Shown: positions 1-9,313, counted from the stretch's first letter. The stretch: 64,000 bases of DNA from Janthinobacterium silvisoli (GCF_014200725.1 NZ_JACHCL010000001.1:682001-746000); one strand, 5' to 3'. The notes: generated by a model from the sequence alone, not told the origin. Translations and numbers: made by a program.

Positions 1-105
1 GAACTGACCGATACCCTGGTCTACAAATCGGGCTTCAACCTGTCGGCCAATGTCGTCAAGGCCGCCGACCAGGCGCTGGGCAGCCTGATCGACGTCAAGT
101 CCTGA
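1..105 (+). CDS. C-terminal end of a flagellar rod/hook-like protein (partial)
   Basis: The reading frame is open from the first base and stops at 103-105, leaving 34 residues that include YKSGFNLSANVVKAADQALG. A helix of this type, with an aromatic-rich start, an N-x-x-V-x-x-A-D core and a leucine-rich end, resembles the C-terminal helix of axial flagellar proteins (FlgC/FlgE/FlgG family), where it packs against the N-terminal helix. Family assignment rests on this short tail only. The start lies before the window, and the next gene is convergent. Confidence 0.5.
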   Translation, partial: ELTDTLVYKSGFNLSANVVKAADQALGSLIDVKS

Positions 106-131
106 TCAGCCGCAACTAGCAAGACCGTAGT

Positions 132-728
132 CTAGGCCAGTGCCAGATCGAGTGGCGCCATGGCCGGAACGATCAGCGCCAGCAGGCGTGCTGCGGCAAT
201 GCCATCGCGCGCCTGCACCGACAAGCCATGCAGCAGCGCCGCATAATAATCGCCCAGCGCCTGCACATCGGCGTCTTCGCGTAGCTCGCCCTTGGCTTGC
301 GCGTCGCGCAGGCGTTCGATGAGACTTTGCGTGCGTGCGCGGCGGTGCTGCGCCAGCCAGTCGGCGATACCGGCGTTTTCCGCACTGGTGTTGGTGGCCG
401 CCGTGACCACCATGCAGCCTTGCGGCTGGCCGCTGCGCGTGTACAGCAGCACGGCTTCTTCCAGCATGCGGACCAGCGCGTTACGTACGTTGAGCCTGGC
501 GGCCAGTGCGTGCACGGCAAAAGCGCCCTCGCCTGTTTCATACAACTCCACCGCTTCGCGAAATAACTGCTCCTTCGAGCCAAACGCCGCATAGATGCGC
601 GCCGAAGCGATACCCAGCGCCGCGACCAGATCGGCCATCGATACCCCTTCATAACCACGCGTCCAGAACAAGTCACGTGCTTTTGCCAACGCCTGGGCGC
701 GGTCAAATTCCCTCGGTCTTCCTGCCAT
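132..728 (-). CDS. TetR/AcrR family transcriptional regulator
   Basis: A 198-residue protein. Residues 1-50 form a TetR-type helix-turn-helix (MAGRPREFD start, then GYEGVSMADLVAALGIASARIYAAFGSKE in which the recognition helix ends in the family Y-x-x-F-x-S-K-E). The remainder is a helical ligand-binding/dimerisation domain with the TetR_C pattern GCMVV. An ATG six bases upstream (734) is also in frame, but the AGAGGA ribosome site sits 5 nt before the ATG at 728 and would overlap the earlier one, so 728 is preferred. It is divergent from the isomerase/hydrolase operon starting at 869 and likely regulates it. Its inducer cannot be told from sequence. Confidence 0.9.
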   Translation of the reverse strand: MAGRPREFDRAQALAKARDLFWTRGYEGVSMADLVAALGIASARIYAAFGSKEQLFREAVELYETGEGAFAVHALAARLNVRNALVRMLEEAVLLYTRSGQPQGCMVVTAATNTSAENAGIADWLAQHRRARTQSLIERLRDAQAKGELREDADVQALGDYYAALLHGLSVQARDGIAAARLLALIVPAMAPLDLALA

Positions 729-810
729 TATCATCCTCTGCTAGCAAACTGGCGGCCAGTATAACGCCTGGCCGCGCGAGCCGTTTGCGCTTTTATTTTC
801 CATCGACATC

Positions 811-839
811 TTGACCGCAGCAGCAATTTCGCCTATTCT
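811..839 (+). promoter_or_regulatory. sigma-70 promoter for the isomerase/hydrolase operon
   Basis: TTGACC (811-816), 17-bp spacer, TATTCT (834-839). It lies about 30 bp before the start codon at 869, in the divergent gap with the TetR gene, so a repressor bound here could control both directions. Confidence 0.6.
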
Positions 840-868
840 TTGTCGATCGCCAAACAATAGGAGCCGAT

Positions 869-1930
869 ATGAAAACCATTCAAGGACCCAGCTTGCACCT
901 GGCGCAATTTGCCGCCGATACGGCGCCCTTCAACAGCTTGCCGGCAATCGCCGAATGGGCCTCTGGCCTGGGCTTCAAGGCCCTGCAGATTCCCGCCTGG
1001 GATGCGCGCCTGTTCGACGTGGCGCAAGCGGCCCACAGCCAGGCGTATTGCGACGAACTGGTGACCATGCTGGCCAGTCACGGCCTGGTCATCAGCGAAT
1101 TGACCACGCATATCTTCGGCCAGCTGGTGGCCGTACACCCGGCCTATGACGCACTTTGCGACAGTTTTGCCCCGCCCGACCTGCAAGGGCGGCCGGAAGC
1201 ACGCACTGCCTGGGCCATCGAGCAGATCAAGCTGGCGGCGATGGCATCAAAACGCCTTGGATTGACGGAGATGGGAACGTTTTCAGGTTCCTTCGCCTGG
1301 CCTTATCTGTTCCCGTTTCCACAGCGTCCACCCGGTTTGATCGAGACAGCATTCGATGAACTGGCGCGCCGCTGGCTGCCGATACTCGACGTGTGCGAGG
1401 AACAGGGTATCAATCTGTGCTACGAAATCCACCCTAGCGAAGACTTGCATGACGGTGTCAGTTTCGAGATGTTTTATGAGCGCACAGGGCGCCACCCGCG
1501 CTGCAAGATGCTGTTCGATCCCAGCCACTTCGTGCTGCAGCAGCTGAACTATCTCGATTTCATCGACATCTATAAAGACCATATCCACATGTTCCATGTG
1601 AAGGATGCGGAATTCAATCCGACTGGGCGGCAAGGCATTTATGGCGGTTACCAGTCATGGGAAAACCGCGCCGGGCGTTTCCGTTCGCTCGGTGACGGCC
1701 AGGTCGATTTCAAGGCGATTTTCTCGAAGATGGCGCAATACGATTACGCCGGCTGGGCCACCCTGGAATGGGAATGCTGCCTGAAGGACCAGGAGGCAGG
1801 CGCGCGCGAAGGCGTGGCCTTTATCAATGCCCACATCATTCCCGTGACAGACAAGATCTTCGACGACTTCGCCGGCGCGCCTGTCAGCGCGCAACAGATC
1901 AATACCCTGCTCGGCATTCAAAACAATTAA
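869..1930 (+). CDS. sugar phosphate isomerase/epimerase family protein (xylose isomerase-like TIM barrel)
   Basis: 353 residues with the layout of the AP-endonuclease-2/xylose-isomerase-like barrel. An early ISELTTH strand is followed by a metal-binding set: E in CYEIHPSED (about residue 189), D-P-S-H in LFDPSHFVLQ (about 217), H-x-K-D in MFHVKDAEF (about 247) and E in TLEWECCL near residue 308. These are the usual divalent-metal ligands of sugar isomerases and epimerases. AGGAG precedes the ATG by 6 nt. It is the first gene of a three-gene run with two alpha/beta hydrolases (17-nt gap to the next). The substrate is unknown; proteins of this kind are often paired with sugar oxidoreductases, which are absent here. 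Confidence 0.85.
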   Translation: MKTIQGPSLHLAQFAADTAPFNSLPAIAEWASGLGFKALQIPAWDARLFDVAQAAHSQAYCDELVTMLASHGLVISELTTHIFGQLVAVHPAYDALCDSFAPPDLQGRPEARTAWAIEQIKLAAMASKRLGLTEMGTFSGSFAWPYLFPFPQRPPGLIETAFDELARRWLPILDVCEEQGINLCYEIHPSEDLHDGVSFEMFYERTGRHPRCKMLFDPSHFVLQQLNYLDFIDIYKDHIHMFHVKDAEFNPTGRQGIYGGYQSWENRAGRFRSLGDGQVDFKAIFSKMAQYDYAGWATLEWECCLKDQEAGAREGVAFINAHIIPVTDKIFDDFAGAPVSAQQINTLLGIQNN

Positions 1931-1947
1931 TTAAGTAAGGACGCACC

Positions 1948-2814
1948 ATGCATCAACACGAAAACCACATCACTCACGACTACGTGCGCATCGCTGGCCA
2001 GCGCCTGCACTGTGCCATTACAGGAACTGGCAAGCCGGTGCTGCTGATCCCCGGCTGGCCTCAAACCTGGTACGCCTGGCGCCATGTGATGGCGGCTCTG
2101 GCCAGCCAGGGGTATCAAGCAATCGCCATCGACCCGCCAGGCAGCGGCTATTCGGACCGCCCGGCCGGCGGCTACGATACGGGCGCCGTGGCGGCGACCC
2201 TGCATCGCGCCATGCTGGCCCTGGGCCACACGCAGTACGACGTGGTGGGCCACGATATCGGCATGTGGGTAGGCTATGCGCTGGCCAGCGATTTTCCACA
2301 AGCCGTAACAAAACTGGCGCTGACGGAAGCCGTGATACCCGGCCTGGCGCCCGCGCCGCCCATCTTTGTCGCCCCTGCCGACAATATCTTTTTGTGGCAT
2401 TTCATGTTCAACCAGGTGCTTGACCTGCCGGAAATGCTCACGGCCGGCAAGGAGCGCGAATACATCCGCTTCATCTTCGACCGCTGGTCTTACCGGCGCG
2501 ACAAGGTCGCCGTGGACGTATATGCCGAGGCCTACGCCACGCCAGGCGCGCTACGCGCCGGCTTCGCCTACTACCGTGCGATACCCGAAACCATACGGCA
2601 AAACCTGGAACGGGCCAAACGCTGCCTGGCCATGCCGGTGCTGGCCATCGGTGCCGACCATGCGACCAATGATGCGCCGCTATTGACCATGCAGGGCAAG
2701 GCCAGCAATTTGGCGGGCGCCATCGTTGCCGAATGCGGCCACTTCATCATGGAAGAGCAGCCGGAAGCGTTTATCGCCCACTTGCTGCCCTTCCTGGCGG
2801 GAGAGCCGGCATGA
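1948..2814 (+). CDS. alpha/beta hydrolase, epoxide hydrolase/haloalkane dehalogenase-like
   Basis: 288 residues. The oxyanion segment PGWPQTWYAW (about residues 31-40), the nucleophile elbow VVGHDIGMW with Asp as nucleophile (about 100), and the C-terminal CGHFIMEEQPEAF histidine near residue 265 match the Asp-nucleophile branch (soluble epoxide hydrolases, fluoroacetate and haloalkane dehalogenases). No signal peptide, so cytoplasmic. An AAGGA ribosome site lies before the ATG. Its stop overlaps the start of the following esterase (ATGA), so the two are translationally coupled. Confidence 0.85.
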   Translation: MHQHENHITHDYVRIAGQRLHCAITGTGKPVLLIPGWPQTWYAWRHVMAALASQGYQAIAIDPPGSGYSDRPAGGYDTGAVAATLHRAMLALGHTQYDVVGHDIGMWVGYALASDFPQAVTKLALTEAVIPGLAPAPPIFVAPADNIFLWHFMFNQVLDLPEMLTAGKEREYIRFIFDRWSYRRDKVAVDVYAEAYATPGALRAGFAYYRAIPETIRQNLERAKRCLAMPVLAIGADHATNDAPLLTMQGKASNLAGAIVAECGHFIMEEQPEAFIAHLLPFLAGEPA

Positions 2815-3734
2815 GCCTCGATCCACGCATCGCCGCCTATCTGCGTCAGACGCAAGAGGCACCGCAGCCCGCCTCGCTGGCAGAGCTGCGGGCGGCCACC
2901 GATACCGCGTTGCGCCAGTTGCATGGCCCCCTGGAAGAGGTGGCCTCGATCAAGGATTATGTACTGCCTGGCGAGCCTGCGCTGACCGTGCGCGCCTATG
3001 TGCCCGCCGGTGCGGACGCTGCCAGCGCCTTGCCCGCCATGGTGTTCGCGCATGGCGGCGGCTGGTGCCTGGGCTCGCTGGACGTGTATGACAACCCTTG
3101 CCGCGCGCTGGCCAATGCCACTGGCAACGTCATCTTTTCCGTGGATTACCGGCTAGCGCCTGAACACCCATTTCCGGCGCCACTGAACGATGTGTACCGC
3201 GCCCTGTGCTGGGTGGCCGAACAGGCAGCGGAGCTGGGTATCGATGCAGGCCGGCTGGCCGTGGGCGGCGATAGCGCGGGAGGCAACCTGGCGGCGGCAG
3301 CGGCCCTGATGGCGCGCGACCTGGATGGCCCTGCGCTGGTCCATCAATTGCTGCTGTATCCGGCACTCGACTTTGCCTTCGACACGCCGTCTTACCAGCG
3401 CTACGCCGAAGGGTATTCGCTGACGCGCGAAGTCATGCGCTTTTGCTGGTCGGCCTATCTTGCCACCCCGGCCGATGGCAAGCAGCCGTATGCGGCACCG
3501 CTACGAGCCACGTCCTTGCGCGGCTTGCCGCCGGCAACGGTGCTGGTATGTGAATACGATCCGCTGCACGACGAGGGTGTGGCCTACTCCCAGCGCCTAC
3601 GGAATGCGGGCGTGGCCGTTGACTGCCTGCGCCTCGATGGTCTGATCCACGCAGCCATCCATATGCTGGGGCTGACGCCCAAGGCGCGCCAGTTGTTTGA
3701 GCACGCCAGGCAGGCCATGAGCAAGCCGGCTTAA
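2811..3734 (+). CDS. alpha/beta hydrolase fold-3 esterase (hormone-sensitive lipase family)
   Basis: 307 residues from the ATG that overlaps the previous stop. An in-frame upstream ATG at 2733 lies inside the preceding gene and lacks a ribosome site. HSL-family marks are clear: HGGGW oxyanion motif (about residue 82), GDSAGGN serine elbow (about 154), acid in CEYDPLHDEG (about 249), and His in DGLIHAAIHM (about 281). It likely hydrolyses short-chain acyl esters in the cytoplasm. It ends the TetR-linked run; its stop codon overlaps the convergent molybdopterin-like gene by 4 bp. Confidence 0.88.
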   Translation: MSLDPRIAAYLRQTQEAPQPASLAELRAATDTALRQLHGPLEEVASIKDYVLPGEPALTVRAYVPAGADAASALPAMVFAHGGGWCLGSLDVYDNPCRALANATGNVIFSVDYRLAPEHPFPAPLNDVYRALCWVAEQAAELGIDAGRLAVGGDSAGGNLAAAAALMARDLDGPALVHQLLLYPALDFAFDTPSYQRYAEGYSLTREVMRFCWSAYLATPADGKQPYAAPLRATSLRGLPPATVLVCEYDPLHDEGVAYSQRLRNAGVAVDCLRLDGLIHAAIHMLGLTPKARQLFEHARQAMSKPA

Positions 3735-4267
3735 TCAGCCAGCTTGCGCACTTCGATACGGTTCAGCCACTTCACGTGGCGCGGTCCCGTGCGGATATCC
3801 TTGGCCGAGATCAGCGCGATCTCGCCATCGCTCTCGTCGAGCACCTTGCCATTTTTCTCGACATACACGATCACGCTATCGCCGGCGGGCGAGTTATACA
3901 GCTCGCCCCAGGAAAACACCACCGCGTAGCCATCGGTGGCGCTGGCGATGATGGCCAGCTTTTTCACATCGTTGTGACCGGGCGCATCCAGCACCGCCTT
4001 GTCGAGGATGTCGCGCAGGCGCACGCCCTTGTAGCTGGTGATCGTCTCGGCCTTGCCGCCGTTCTGGCGCGTAACCGCCAGCTCACCCCCATTGACAGGC
4101 GCCATCTGGCGCAGCTCGGCCACCGTCAGGATCAAAGGCGTTTTCACGCTACCCGTCACCTGCAGGCTATGGCTCATGCTGTCGCGCGAGGGCGCCGGCG
4201 GCCCTGCCTGCGCGCTGACGGGAAGCAGGCAGGCCATCAGGGCCAACAATCGAATAATGTTCAACAT
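3731..4267 (-). CDS. periplasmic molybdopterin-binding-oxidoreductase-like protein (YuiH/sulfite-oxidase-like fold)
   Basis: 178 residues from the ATG preceded by AAAGGA; an ATG 33 bp upstream lacks a site. Residues 1-21 are a signal peptide (MLNIIRLLALMACLLPVSA then QAG). The mature part has the order found in short oxidoreductase-molybdopterin-binding domain proteins: VTGSVKTPLILTVAELRQM, a YKGVRLRDILD segment, DGYAVVFSWGELYN, and a final GPRHVKWLNRIEV. No cysteine occurs at the cofactor-ligand position, so it may bind a ligand rather than catalyse. It stands alone between a convergent esterase and a divergent IclR gene. Confidence 0.75.
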   Translation of the reverse strand: MLNIIRLLALMACLLPVSAQAGPPAPSRDSMSHSLQVTGSVKTPLILTVAELRQMAPVNGGELAVTRQNGGKAETITSYKGVRLRDILDKAVLDAPGHNDVKKLAIIASATDGYAVVFSWGELYNSPAGDSVIVYVEKNGKVLDESDGEIALISAKDIRTGPRHVKWLNRIEVRKLAD

Positions 4268-4459
4268 GGTGCGTCCTTTCTTTTGCTGCACGGCCCACAT
4301 ACGAAGTTCGCAATATACGCAGGTAAATAACGATCTTCAAGCAACGTTTTTTGATCTTCTTTTCTCGCATTGCAGCATTTCGCTGTGCGAACGAATGTTC
4401 CACAAAACGATTGACATGCTGTGCCCGCCTAGGCAAACTGGTTTGCAAGGGGGACGCAA

Positions 4460-5296
4460 ATGAACGCCAAAACAAGCCATCACCAGCCAGCAGCAGATCC
4501 GGATTTGATCGTCTTCAGCGATGATGAGGAAGGCAAGGACCGGCAATTCGTCAACGCGCTGGCGCGTGGCCTGGAAGTGCTGCGCTGCTTTCGCCCCGGC
4601 GAAGTGTTCCTGTCGAATGCAGAGATGGCCAAGCGCACGGCCATCCCCAAACCCACCATCTCGCGCCTCAGTTATACCCTCACCAAGCTGGGTTATTTGA
4701 GCTACTCCGAACACCAGGGCAAATACCAGTTGGGCGCCGGCGTGCTGGCCCTCGGCTACCGCATGCTGTCCAATCTCGACGTGCGCAAGATGGCGCGCCC
4801 CCTGATGGAAGAACTGGCCGAACATGCGCAAGCTTCCGTGGCGCTGGGCACGCGCGACCGCCTCAGCATGGTGTACGTGGAAACCTGCCGCAGCAGCGCC
4901 AACGTCACCTTGCGCCTCGATGTGGGTTCGCGCATTCCCCTGATGACGACCGCCATGGGCAAGGCCCTGCTATGCATCCTGCCGCAATCGGAACGCGACT
5001 ACCTGATGGACCATGCGCGCCTGCATGACACGGAGCGCTGGCCGCGCATCAAGGCCGGCATCGAACAAGGCTACAAGGATTACCAGGACCGGGGCTTTTG
5101 CATCTCGGCCGGCGAATGGCAAACCGACGTACACGCGGTGGGCGTGCCCATGCGGGATGCCGATGGCGGGCCGGTGATGGCCTTCAATTGCGGCGGCCCG
5201 GCCTTTCTGCTCTCGCGCGACAAGCTTGAAAACGATCTGGGGCCACGCCTGGTGGCCCTCGTAAAAACAGTTGAAACCAATCTGGGACGCGGTTAG
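4460..5296 (+). CDS. IclR family transcriptional regulator
   Basis: 278 residues. After a polar 30-residue leader comes a winged helix (VNALARGLEVLRCF..., LSNAEMAKRTAIPKPTISRLSYTLTKLGYL, about residues 30-85). The IclR effector domain follows, with YVETCRSSANVTLRLDVGSRIPL, TAMGKALL and a C-terminal GEWQTDVHAVGVPM. GGGGG stands 6-10 nt before the ATG. It lies 38 bp ahead of an acyl-CoA dehydrogenase on the same strand and probably regulates that catabolic and transport operon. An inverted GAAC-gaat-GTTC lies at 4389-4400 in its upstream region and could be an operator. Confidence 0.92.
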   Translation: MNAKTSHHQPAADPDLIVFSDDEEGKDRQFVNALARGLEVLRCFRPGEVFLSNAEMAKRTAIPKPTISRLSYTLTKLGYLSYSEHQGKYQLGAGVLALGYRMLSNLDVRKMARPLMEELAEHAQASVALGTRDRLSMVYVETCRSSANVTLRLDVGSRIPLMTTAMGKALLCILPQSERDYLMDHARLHDTERWPRIKAGIEQGYKDYQDRGFCISAGEWQTDVHAVGVPMRDADGGPVMAFNCGGPAFLLSRDKLENDLGPRLVALVKTVETNLGRG

Positions 5297-5334
5297 ACTG
5301 CGCGCCCCTCTCTATCAAGTCTCCGAGGACCCCG

Positions 5335-6489
5335 ATGATACGCGACCAAGAAACCCTCAACATCCTGCTCGACAGCATAAGCCGCTTCGTGCGCGAAGTA
5401 CTGGTGCCGAACGAGGCGCTGGTGGCCGAAACCGACACCATCCCGCCAGCCATCGTGGCGCAGATGCGCGAACTGGGCCTGTTCGGCCTGTCCATACCAG
5501 AAGAATACGGCGGACTGGAATTGAGCATGGAAGAAGAAGTAAGGGTGGCCTTTGAAATCGCCCGCACCTCGCCCGCCTTCCGCTCCTTGATCGGCACCAA
5601 TAACGGCATCGGTTCGCAAGGCATCGTCATCGACGGCACGCCGGAACAAAAACAAAGCTACCTGCCCAAGCTGGCGGCCGGCGAGATCATCGGCTCGTTC
5701 GCCCTGACGGAAGCGGGATCGGGATCGGACGCCGCCTCGCTGCGCACCACGGCCGTGCGCGATGGCGACTTTTATATCCTGAACGGCAGCAAGCGCTATA
5801 TTACGAACGCGCCGGAAGCGAGCATTTTTACCGTCATGGCGCGCACCGATCCGGCCAAGCGCGGCGCTTCGGCCATCTCCGCCTTCATCGTGGAAAAAGA
5901 TACGCCAGGCCTCTCGCTGGGCAAGATCGACAAGAAGATGGGCCAGCAAGGCGCGCATACCTGCGACGTGATCTTTGAAAACTGCCGCGTGCCGGCCGCC
6001 AATCTGATCGGCGGCAAGGAAGGCGTGGGTTTTAAAACCGCCATGAAGGTGCTCGACAAGGGCCGGCTGCATATCGCCGCCGTCTGCGTGGGTGCGGCCG
6101 AACGCATGCTGGCCGATGCGCTGGCCTACGCGATGGACCGCCAGCAGTTTGGCCAGCCTATCGCCGAATTCCAGCTGATACAAGCCATGCTGGCCGACAG
6201 CAAGGCCGAAATTTATGCGGCCCGCAGCATGGTGCTCGACGCCGCCCGCCGCCGCGACAACAAGGAAGACATTTCGACCGAAGCGTCGTGCTGCAAGCTG
6301 TTCGCCTCCGAGATGTGCGGCAGGGTGGCCGACCGCTCGGTGCAGATCCACGGCGGCGCCGGCTATATCAGCGAATACGCGGCCGAACGTTTTTACCGCG
6401 ATGTGCGCCTGTTCCGCATCTATGAAGGCACGACGCAGATCCAGCAAATCGTGATTGCCCGCAACATGATCAAGGCAGCGCAAAAGTAA
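5335..6489 (+). CDS. acyl-CoA dehydrogenase
   Basis: 384 residues, the usual length for the family. Signature segments are LTEAGSGSDAASLRT (FAD/substrate loop, about residue 125), the central YITNAPEA, and GAGYISEYAAERFYRDVR. The catalytic glutamate sits in RIYEGTTQIQQ near residue 368. It catalyses FAD-linked alpha,beta-desaturation of an acyl-CoA, passing electrons to ETF in the cytoplasm. GAGGA precedes the ATG. With the ligase that follows 12 nt later it makes the activation and first-oxidation steps of an acid catabolic pathway. Chain length and branching preference cannot be read from sequence. Confidence 0.93.
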   Translation: MIRDQETLNILLDSISRFVREVLVPNEALVAETDTIPPAIVAQMRELGLFGLSIPEEYGGLELSMEEEVRVAFEIARTSPAFRSLIGTNNGIGSQGIVIDGTPEQKQSYLPKLAAGEIIGSFALTEAGSGSDAASLRTTAVRDGDFYILNGSKRYITNAPEASIFTVMARTDPAKRGASAISAFIVEKDTPGLSLGKIDKKMGQQGAHTCDVIFENCRVPAANLIGGKEGVGFKTAMKVLDKGRLHIAAVCVGAAERMLADALAYAMDRQQFGQPIAEFQLIQAMLADSKAEIYAARSMVLDAARRRDNKEDISTEASCCKLFASEMCGRVADRSVQIHGGAGYISEYAAERFYRDVRLFRIYEGTTQIQQIVIARNMIKAAQK

Positions 6490-6500
6490 TGGAGACCGTG

Positions 6501-8045
6501 ATGGATATCCCTGCCCTGCTGGCCAGCTTGCCGGCGCGCCTGTCGGCCATTCCTGCACACTGGGCGGCGCGCACGCCCGAGGCGCCCGCCCTGCACGAAG
6601 ACGGCCGCCACTGGACTTACGCCCAGCTGCAGCACAGCGTGGACAGTGCCGCGCAGCTGTTGCATAGCCTGGACGTGCGGGCCGGTGACCGTGTGATGGT
6701 GGTCGGCGAAAACTGCGCGCAGCAAGTGGCGCTGATCTTCGCTGCCGCCAGCATCGATGCCTGGATCGTCAACGTCAATGCGCGCTTGTCGCCACGCGAA
6801 GTCGACACCATCTTTGCACACGCCGGTGCACGGCGTGTGCTGTTCTTAAACAATAACTCACCGGAGGCAGCAGCCCATGCGGCGCGGCGCGGCGCACTGC
6901 CTGCCAGTATCGATGGCATGGGTGGGCTGCTGGCGGGAGAACTCAATACGTCAGCCGTGGCGGAAAACACCGTGGCCAGCAATGAACAAGTGGCCGCGCT
7001 GATCTACACCACCGGCACCACGGGGCAGTCGAAAGGCGTGATGCTGACGCACCGCAACCTGCTGTTTATCGCTGCCGTCTCCAGCACCTTGCGCGGCCTG
7101 ACCCGCAGCGACCGCGCGTATGGCGTGCTGCCGATTTCACATGTCTATGGCCTCGCTTCCGTTACCCTGGGCACCTTGTATGCGGGCGCCAGCCTGTATC
7201 TGGTACCGCGCTTTACCACCGCCGGCCTGCTGGCGGCGTTGAAGGATGATGGCTTGACCATCGTGCAGGGCGTGCCCGCCATGTATGCCAAGCTGCTGCA
7301 AACCCTGGGCGGCGCCGACACACCGCTGCCGACGCAGCTGCGCTTTGCCTATGCCGGCGGTTCGCCGCTGGCGCCATCGCTCAAGCGCGATGTGGAAAAG
7401 CTGCTGGGTACCCCACTGCACAATGGCTATGGCATGACGGAAAGTGCGCCCACCATCAGCCAGACGCGCCTGGAGACACCGCGCCATGACGATTCCGTCG
7501 GCACGCCGATACCAGGCGTGGCCGTGCGCGTGGTCGACGTGGCGGGCAACGATGTGGCGCAAGGCGAACCGGGCGAACTGTGGATACATGGGCCGAACAT
7601 CATGGCTGGCTATTACCACGAACCGGCGATGACGGCTGCCACCATGCGTGCAGGCGGCTGGTTAAATACGGGCGACATGGCGCGCCAGGATGCAGACGGC
7701 GCGCTATTCATCGTCGGGCGCACCAAGGAGCTGATCATCCGTTCCGGTTTCAATGTCTATCCGCTGGAAGTGGAAACGGCCTTGAATGCTCACCCGTCGG
7801 TGGTGCAATCAGCGGTGGTCGGGCGCAGCGTAGCCGATGGTAATGAGGAAGTCATCGCCTATGTGGAACTGGACCCGCGCCAGCCGGTGACAGTAGCAGT
7901 CCTGCACGACTACCTGGCGCACACACTGTCGCCCTACAAATGCCCGTCAGCCATCATCGTCATGGATGCACTGCCGGCGGCGGCCACCGGCAAGATCTTG
8001 AAAGGCCAGTTGCGGCAGATGGCGCAACTGGCAGTAGCAAAGTAA
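6501..8045 (+). CDS. AMP-dependent acyl-CoA synthetase/ligase
   Basis: 514 residues from the ATG at 6501, which has GGAG 6 nt before it; another ATG at 6489 overlaps the previous stop and has no site. ANL-superfamily motifs: YTTGTTGQSKGVMLTHRN phosphate loop (about 165), GYGMTES (about 311), NTGDMARQDADG, GRTKELIIRSGFNVYP hinge, and the adenylation lysine in ATGKILKGQL near the C-terminus. It activates a carboxylic acid as acyl-AMP then acyl-CoA. Position between the dehydrogenase and a Liv-type importer suggests that its substrate is the imported compound. Confidence 0.92.
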   Translation: MDIPALLASLPARLSAIPAHWAARTPEAPALHEDGRHWTYAQLQHSVDSAAQLLHSLDVRAGDRVMVVGENCAQQVALIFAAASIDAWIVNVNARLSPREVDTIFAHAGARRVLFLNNNSPEAAAHAARRGALPASIDGMGGLLAGELNTSAVAENTVASNEQVAALIYTTGTTGQSKGVMLTHRNLLFIAAVSSTLRGLTRSDRAYGVLPISHVYGLASVTLGTLYAGASLYLVPRFTTAGLLAALKDDGLTIVQGVPAMYAKLLQTLGGADTPLPTQLRFAYAGGSPLAPSLKRDVEKLLGTPLHNGYGMTESAPTISQTRLETPRHDDSVGTPIPGVAVRVVDVAGNDVAQGEPGELWIHGPNIMAGYYHEPAMTAATMRAGGWLNTGDMARQDADGALFIVGRTKELIIRSGFNVYPLEVETALNAHPSVVQSAVVGRSVADGNEEVIAYVELDPRQPVTVAVLHDYLAHTLSPYKCPSAIIVMDALPAAATGKILKGQLRQMAQLAVAK

Positions 8046-8082
8046 CAGGAAAGCCGACAATAAAAAAACAGCGGCTTACGAA

Positions 8083-8106
8083 GCCGGCGCCCATCCTGGC
8101 GCCGGC
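8083..8106 (+). other. GC-rich hairpin in the leader of the ABC transporter genes
   Basis: GCCGGCGCC (8083-8091), a 6-nt loop and GGCGCCGGC (8098-8106) form a perfect 9-bp stem 22 bp before the binding-protein start. It has no T-tract, so it is more likely a processing or stability element than a terminator. Confidence 0.4.
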
Positions 8107-8128
8107 GCATATCACGGGAGGAGACAAG

Positions 8129-9295
8129 ATGAAGCACACACTGACACGTATTGCCCTGGCTGCAGCCATTTCCAGCGCCTGGATACCCCATGCCAGCGCC
8201 GAGGAATTCCTGGTCGGCGCCGAAATCCCCCTGACCGGCAATTTGGCGCGCGTCGGCGCCGGCATGCAGGAAGGGATCATGGTCGCCGCCGAGGTCTTCA
8301 ACAAGACTAACGGCAAACACAAGATCAAGATCGTCACCGTCGACGATGAATCGGCGCCTGCCAAGGCGATTGCGGCCGTGGAAAAACTGGCCAGCCAGGG
8401 CGTGGTGGCCATCACGGGCGGCTACGGTTCCAATAATATTTCGCCCGCTTCCGACACGGCCAATAAACTGGGCCTGGTCTACATCACCTCGGGCGGCGTG
8501 GACGACAGCCTGGTAGCTAGCGGACGCAAGAATTTTTTCCGCATCAATAACACGGCAGGCTACGAAAAAGCCATGCTGGGATTGCTGCAGGAGGTAGGCG
8601 CCAAGTCCGTCTCGATCATCTATTCCACCAAAGACGCCACCACCGGCCTGGCCAAGGATGTGGAAAAGGCACTGGCAGCGAAGGGAGTGAAAGTGACCGC
8701 CCACTCGTTCGACCCTGCCATCACGGACTTCAAGCCCATCATCAACAAGATCAAGCTGCAGGATAAATCTGAAGTGGTCGCCATGGTCGGCTATGAAAAC
8801 GATTATGTGGGCATCATCCGCGCCGCGCGTGTGCTGAAACCCAAGGTCAAGGCCATGGTGGGCGTATGGTCGCTGGCCACGCCCAAGATGGCGGCCGACT
8901 TCCCCGACCTGATGCCGAACGTGTTCGGCACGGCGCTGCTGCCCTTCCCCACCGAATTCAAGACGGCCGACGGCAAGGCCTTCAGCGACAGCTACCGCCA
9001 GTTGTACAAAAAGGAGCCCGACTACCTGGGCCAGTTCGGCTATGTGCAATCGATGCTGCTGTTCGAAGCGATTGCGCGTGCGGCCGACAAGGGCACGATC
9101 AAAAAGGGCGGCGTGGCCGAAGAAATGCGCAAGACCGACCGCGAAACGCTGATCGGCCGGGTGCAGTTCGCCGCCAATGGCGACAACCAGAACTTCGTAC
9201 ACCGCATGGCGCAGCACCAGGACAAGAAAGTGGTGATCGTCTGGCCGAAGGAAAACGCCACCGGTAAACTCATCTACCCAGCAGTGCCCTGGTAA
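8129..9295 (+). CDS. branched-chain amino acid-type ABC transporter, periplasmic substrate-binding protein
   Basis: 388 residues from the ATG preceded by GGGAGGAG. In-frame codons upstream reach back into the ligase and are ignored. A signal peptide ends at ASA before EEFLVGAEIPLTGN. The mature protein is a type I periplasmic binding protein (LivJ/LivK family): PLTGNLARVGAGMQEG, ITGGYGSNNISPASDTANK, YITSGG, and YGYVQ-like QFGYVQSMLLFEA. It captures ligand for LivH/LivM/LivG/LivF encoded downstream. Given the acyl-CoA ligase and dehydrogenase in the same run, the ligand may be an aromatic or aliphatic acid rather than leucine; this is inference from context. Confidence 0.9.
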   Translation: MKHTLTRIALAAAISSAWIPHASAEEFLVGAEIPLTGNLARVGAGMQEGIMVAAEVFNKTNGKHKIKIVTVDDESAPAKAIAAVEKLASQGVVAITGGYGSNNISPASDTANKLGLVYITSGGVDDSLVASGRKNFFRINNTAGYEKAMLGLLQEVGAKSVSIIYSTKDATTGLAKDVEKALAAKGVKVTAHSFDPAITDFKPIINKIKLQDKSEVVAMVGYENDYVGIIRAARVLKPKVKAMVGVWSLATPKMAADFPDLMPNVFGTALLPFPTEFKTADGKAFSDSYRQLYKKEPDYLGQFGYVQSMLLFEAIARAADKGTIKKGGVAEEMRKTDRETLIGRVQFAANGDNQNFVHRMAQHQDKKVVIVWPKENATGKLIYPAVPW

Positions 9296-9313
9296 CTCTT
9301 CCCCTGCATACGC

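Noticed and set aside
4411-4439. TTGACA with CAAACT as the iclR promoter
   Set aside because: The -35 is perfect, but the -10 at 17 bp matches only 3 of 6 bases, so it is not listed as a feature.
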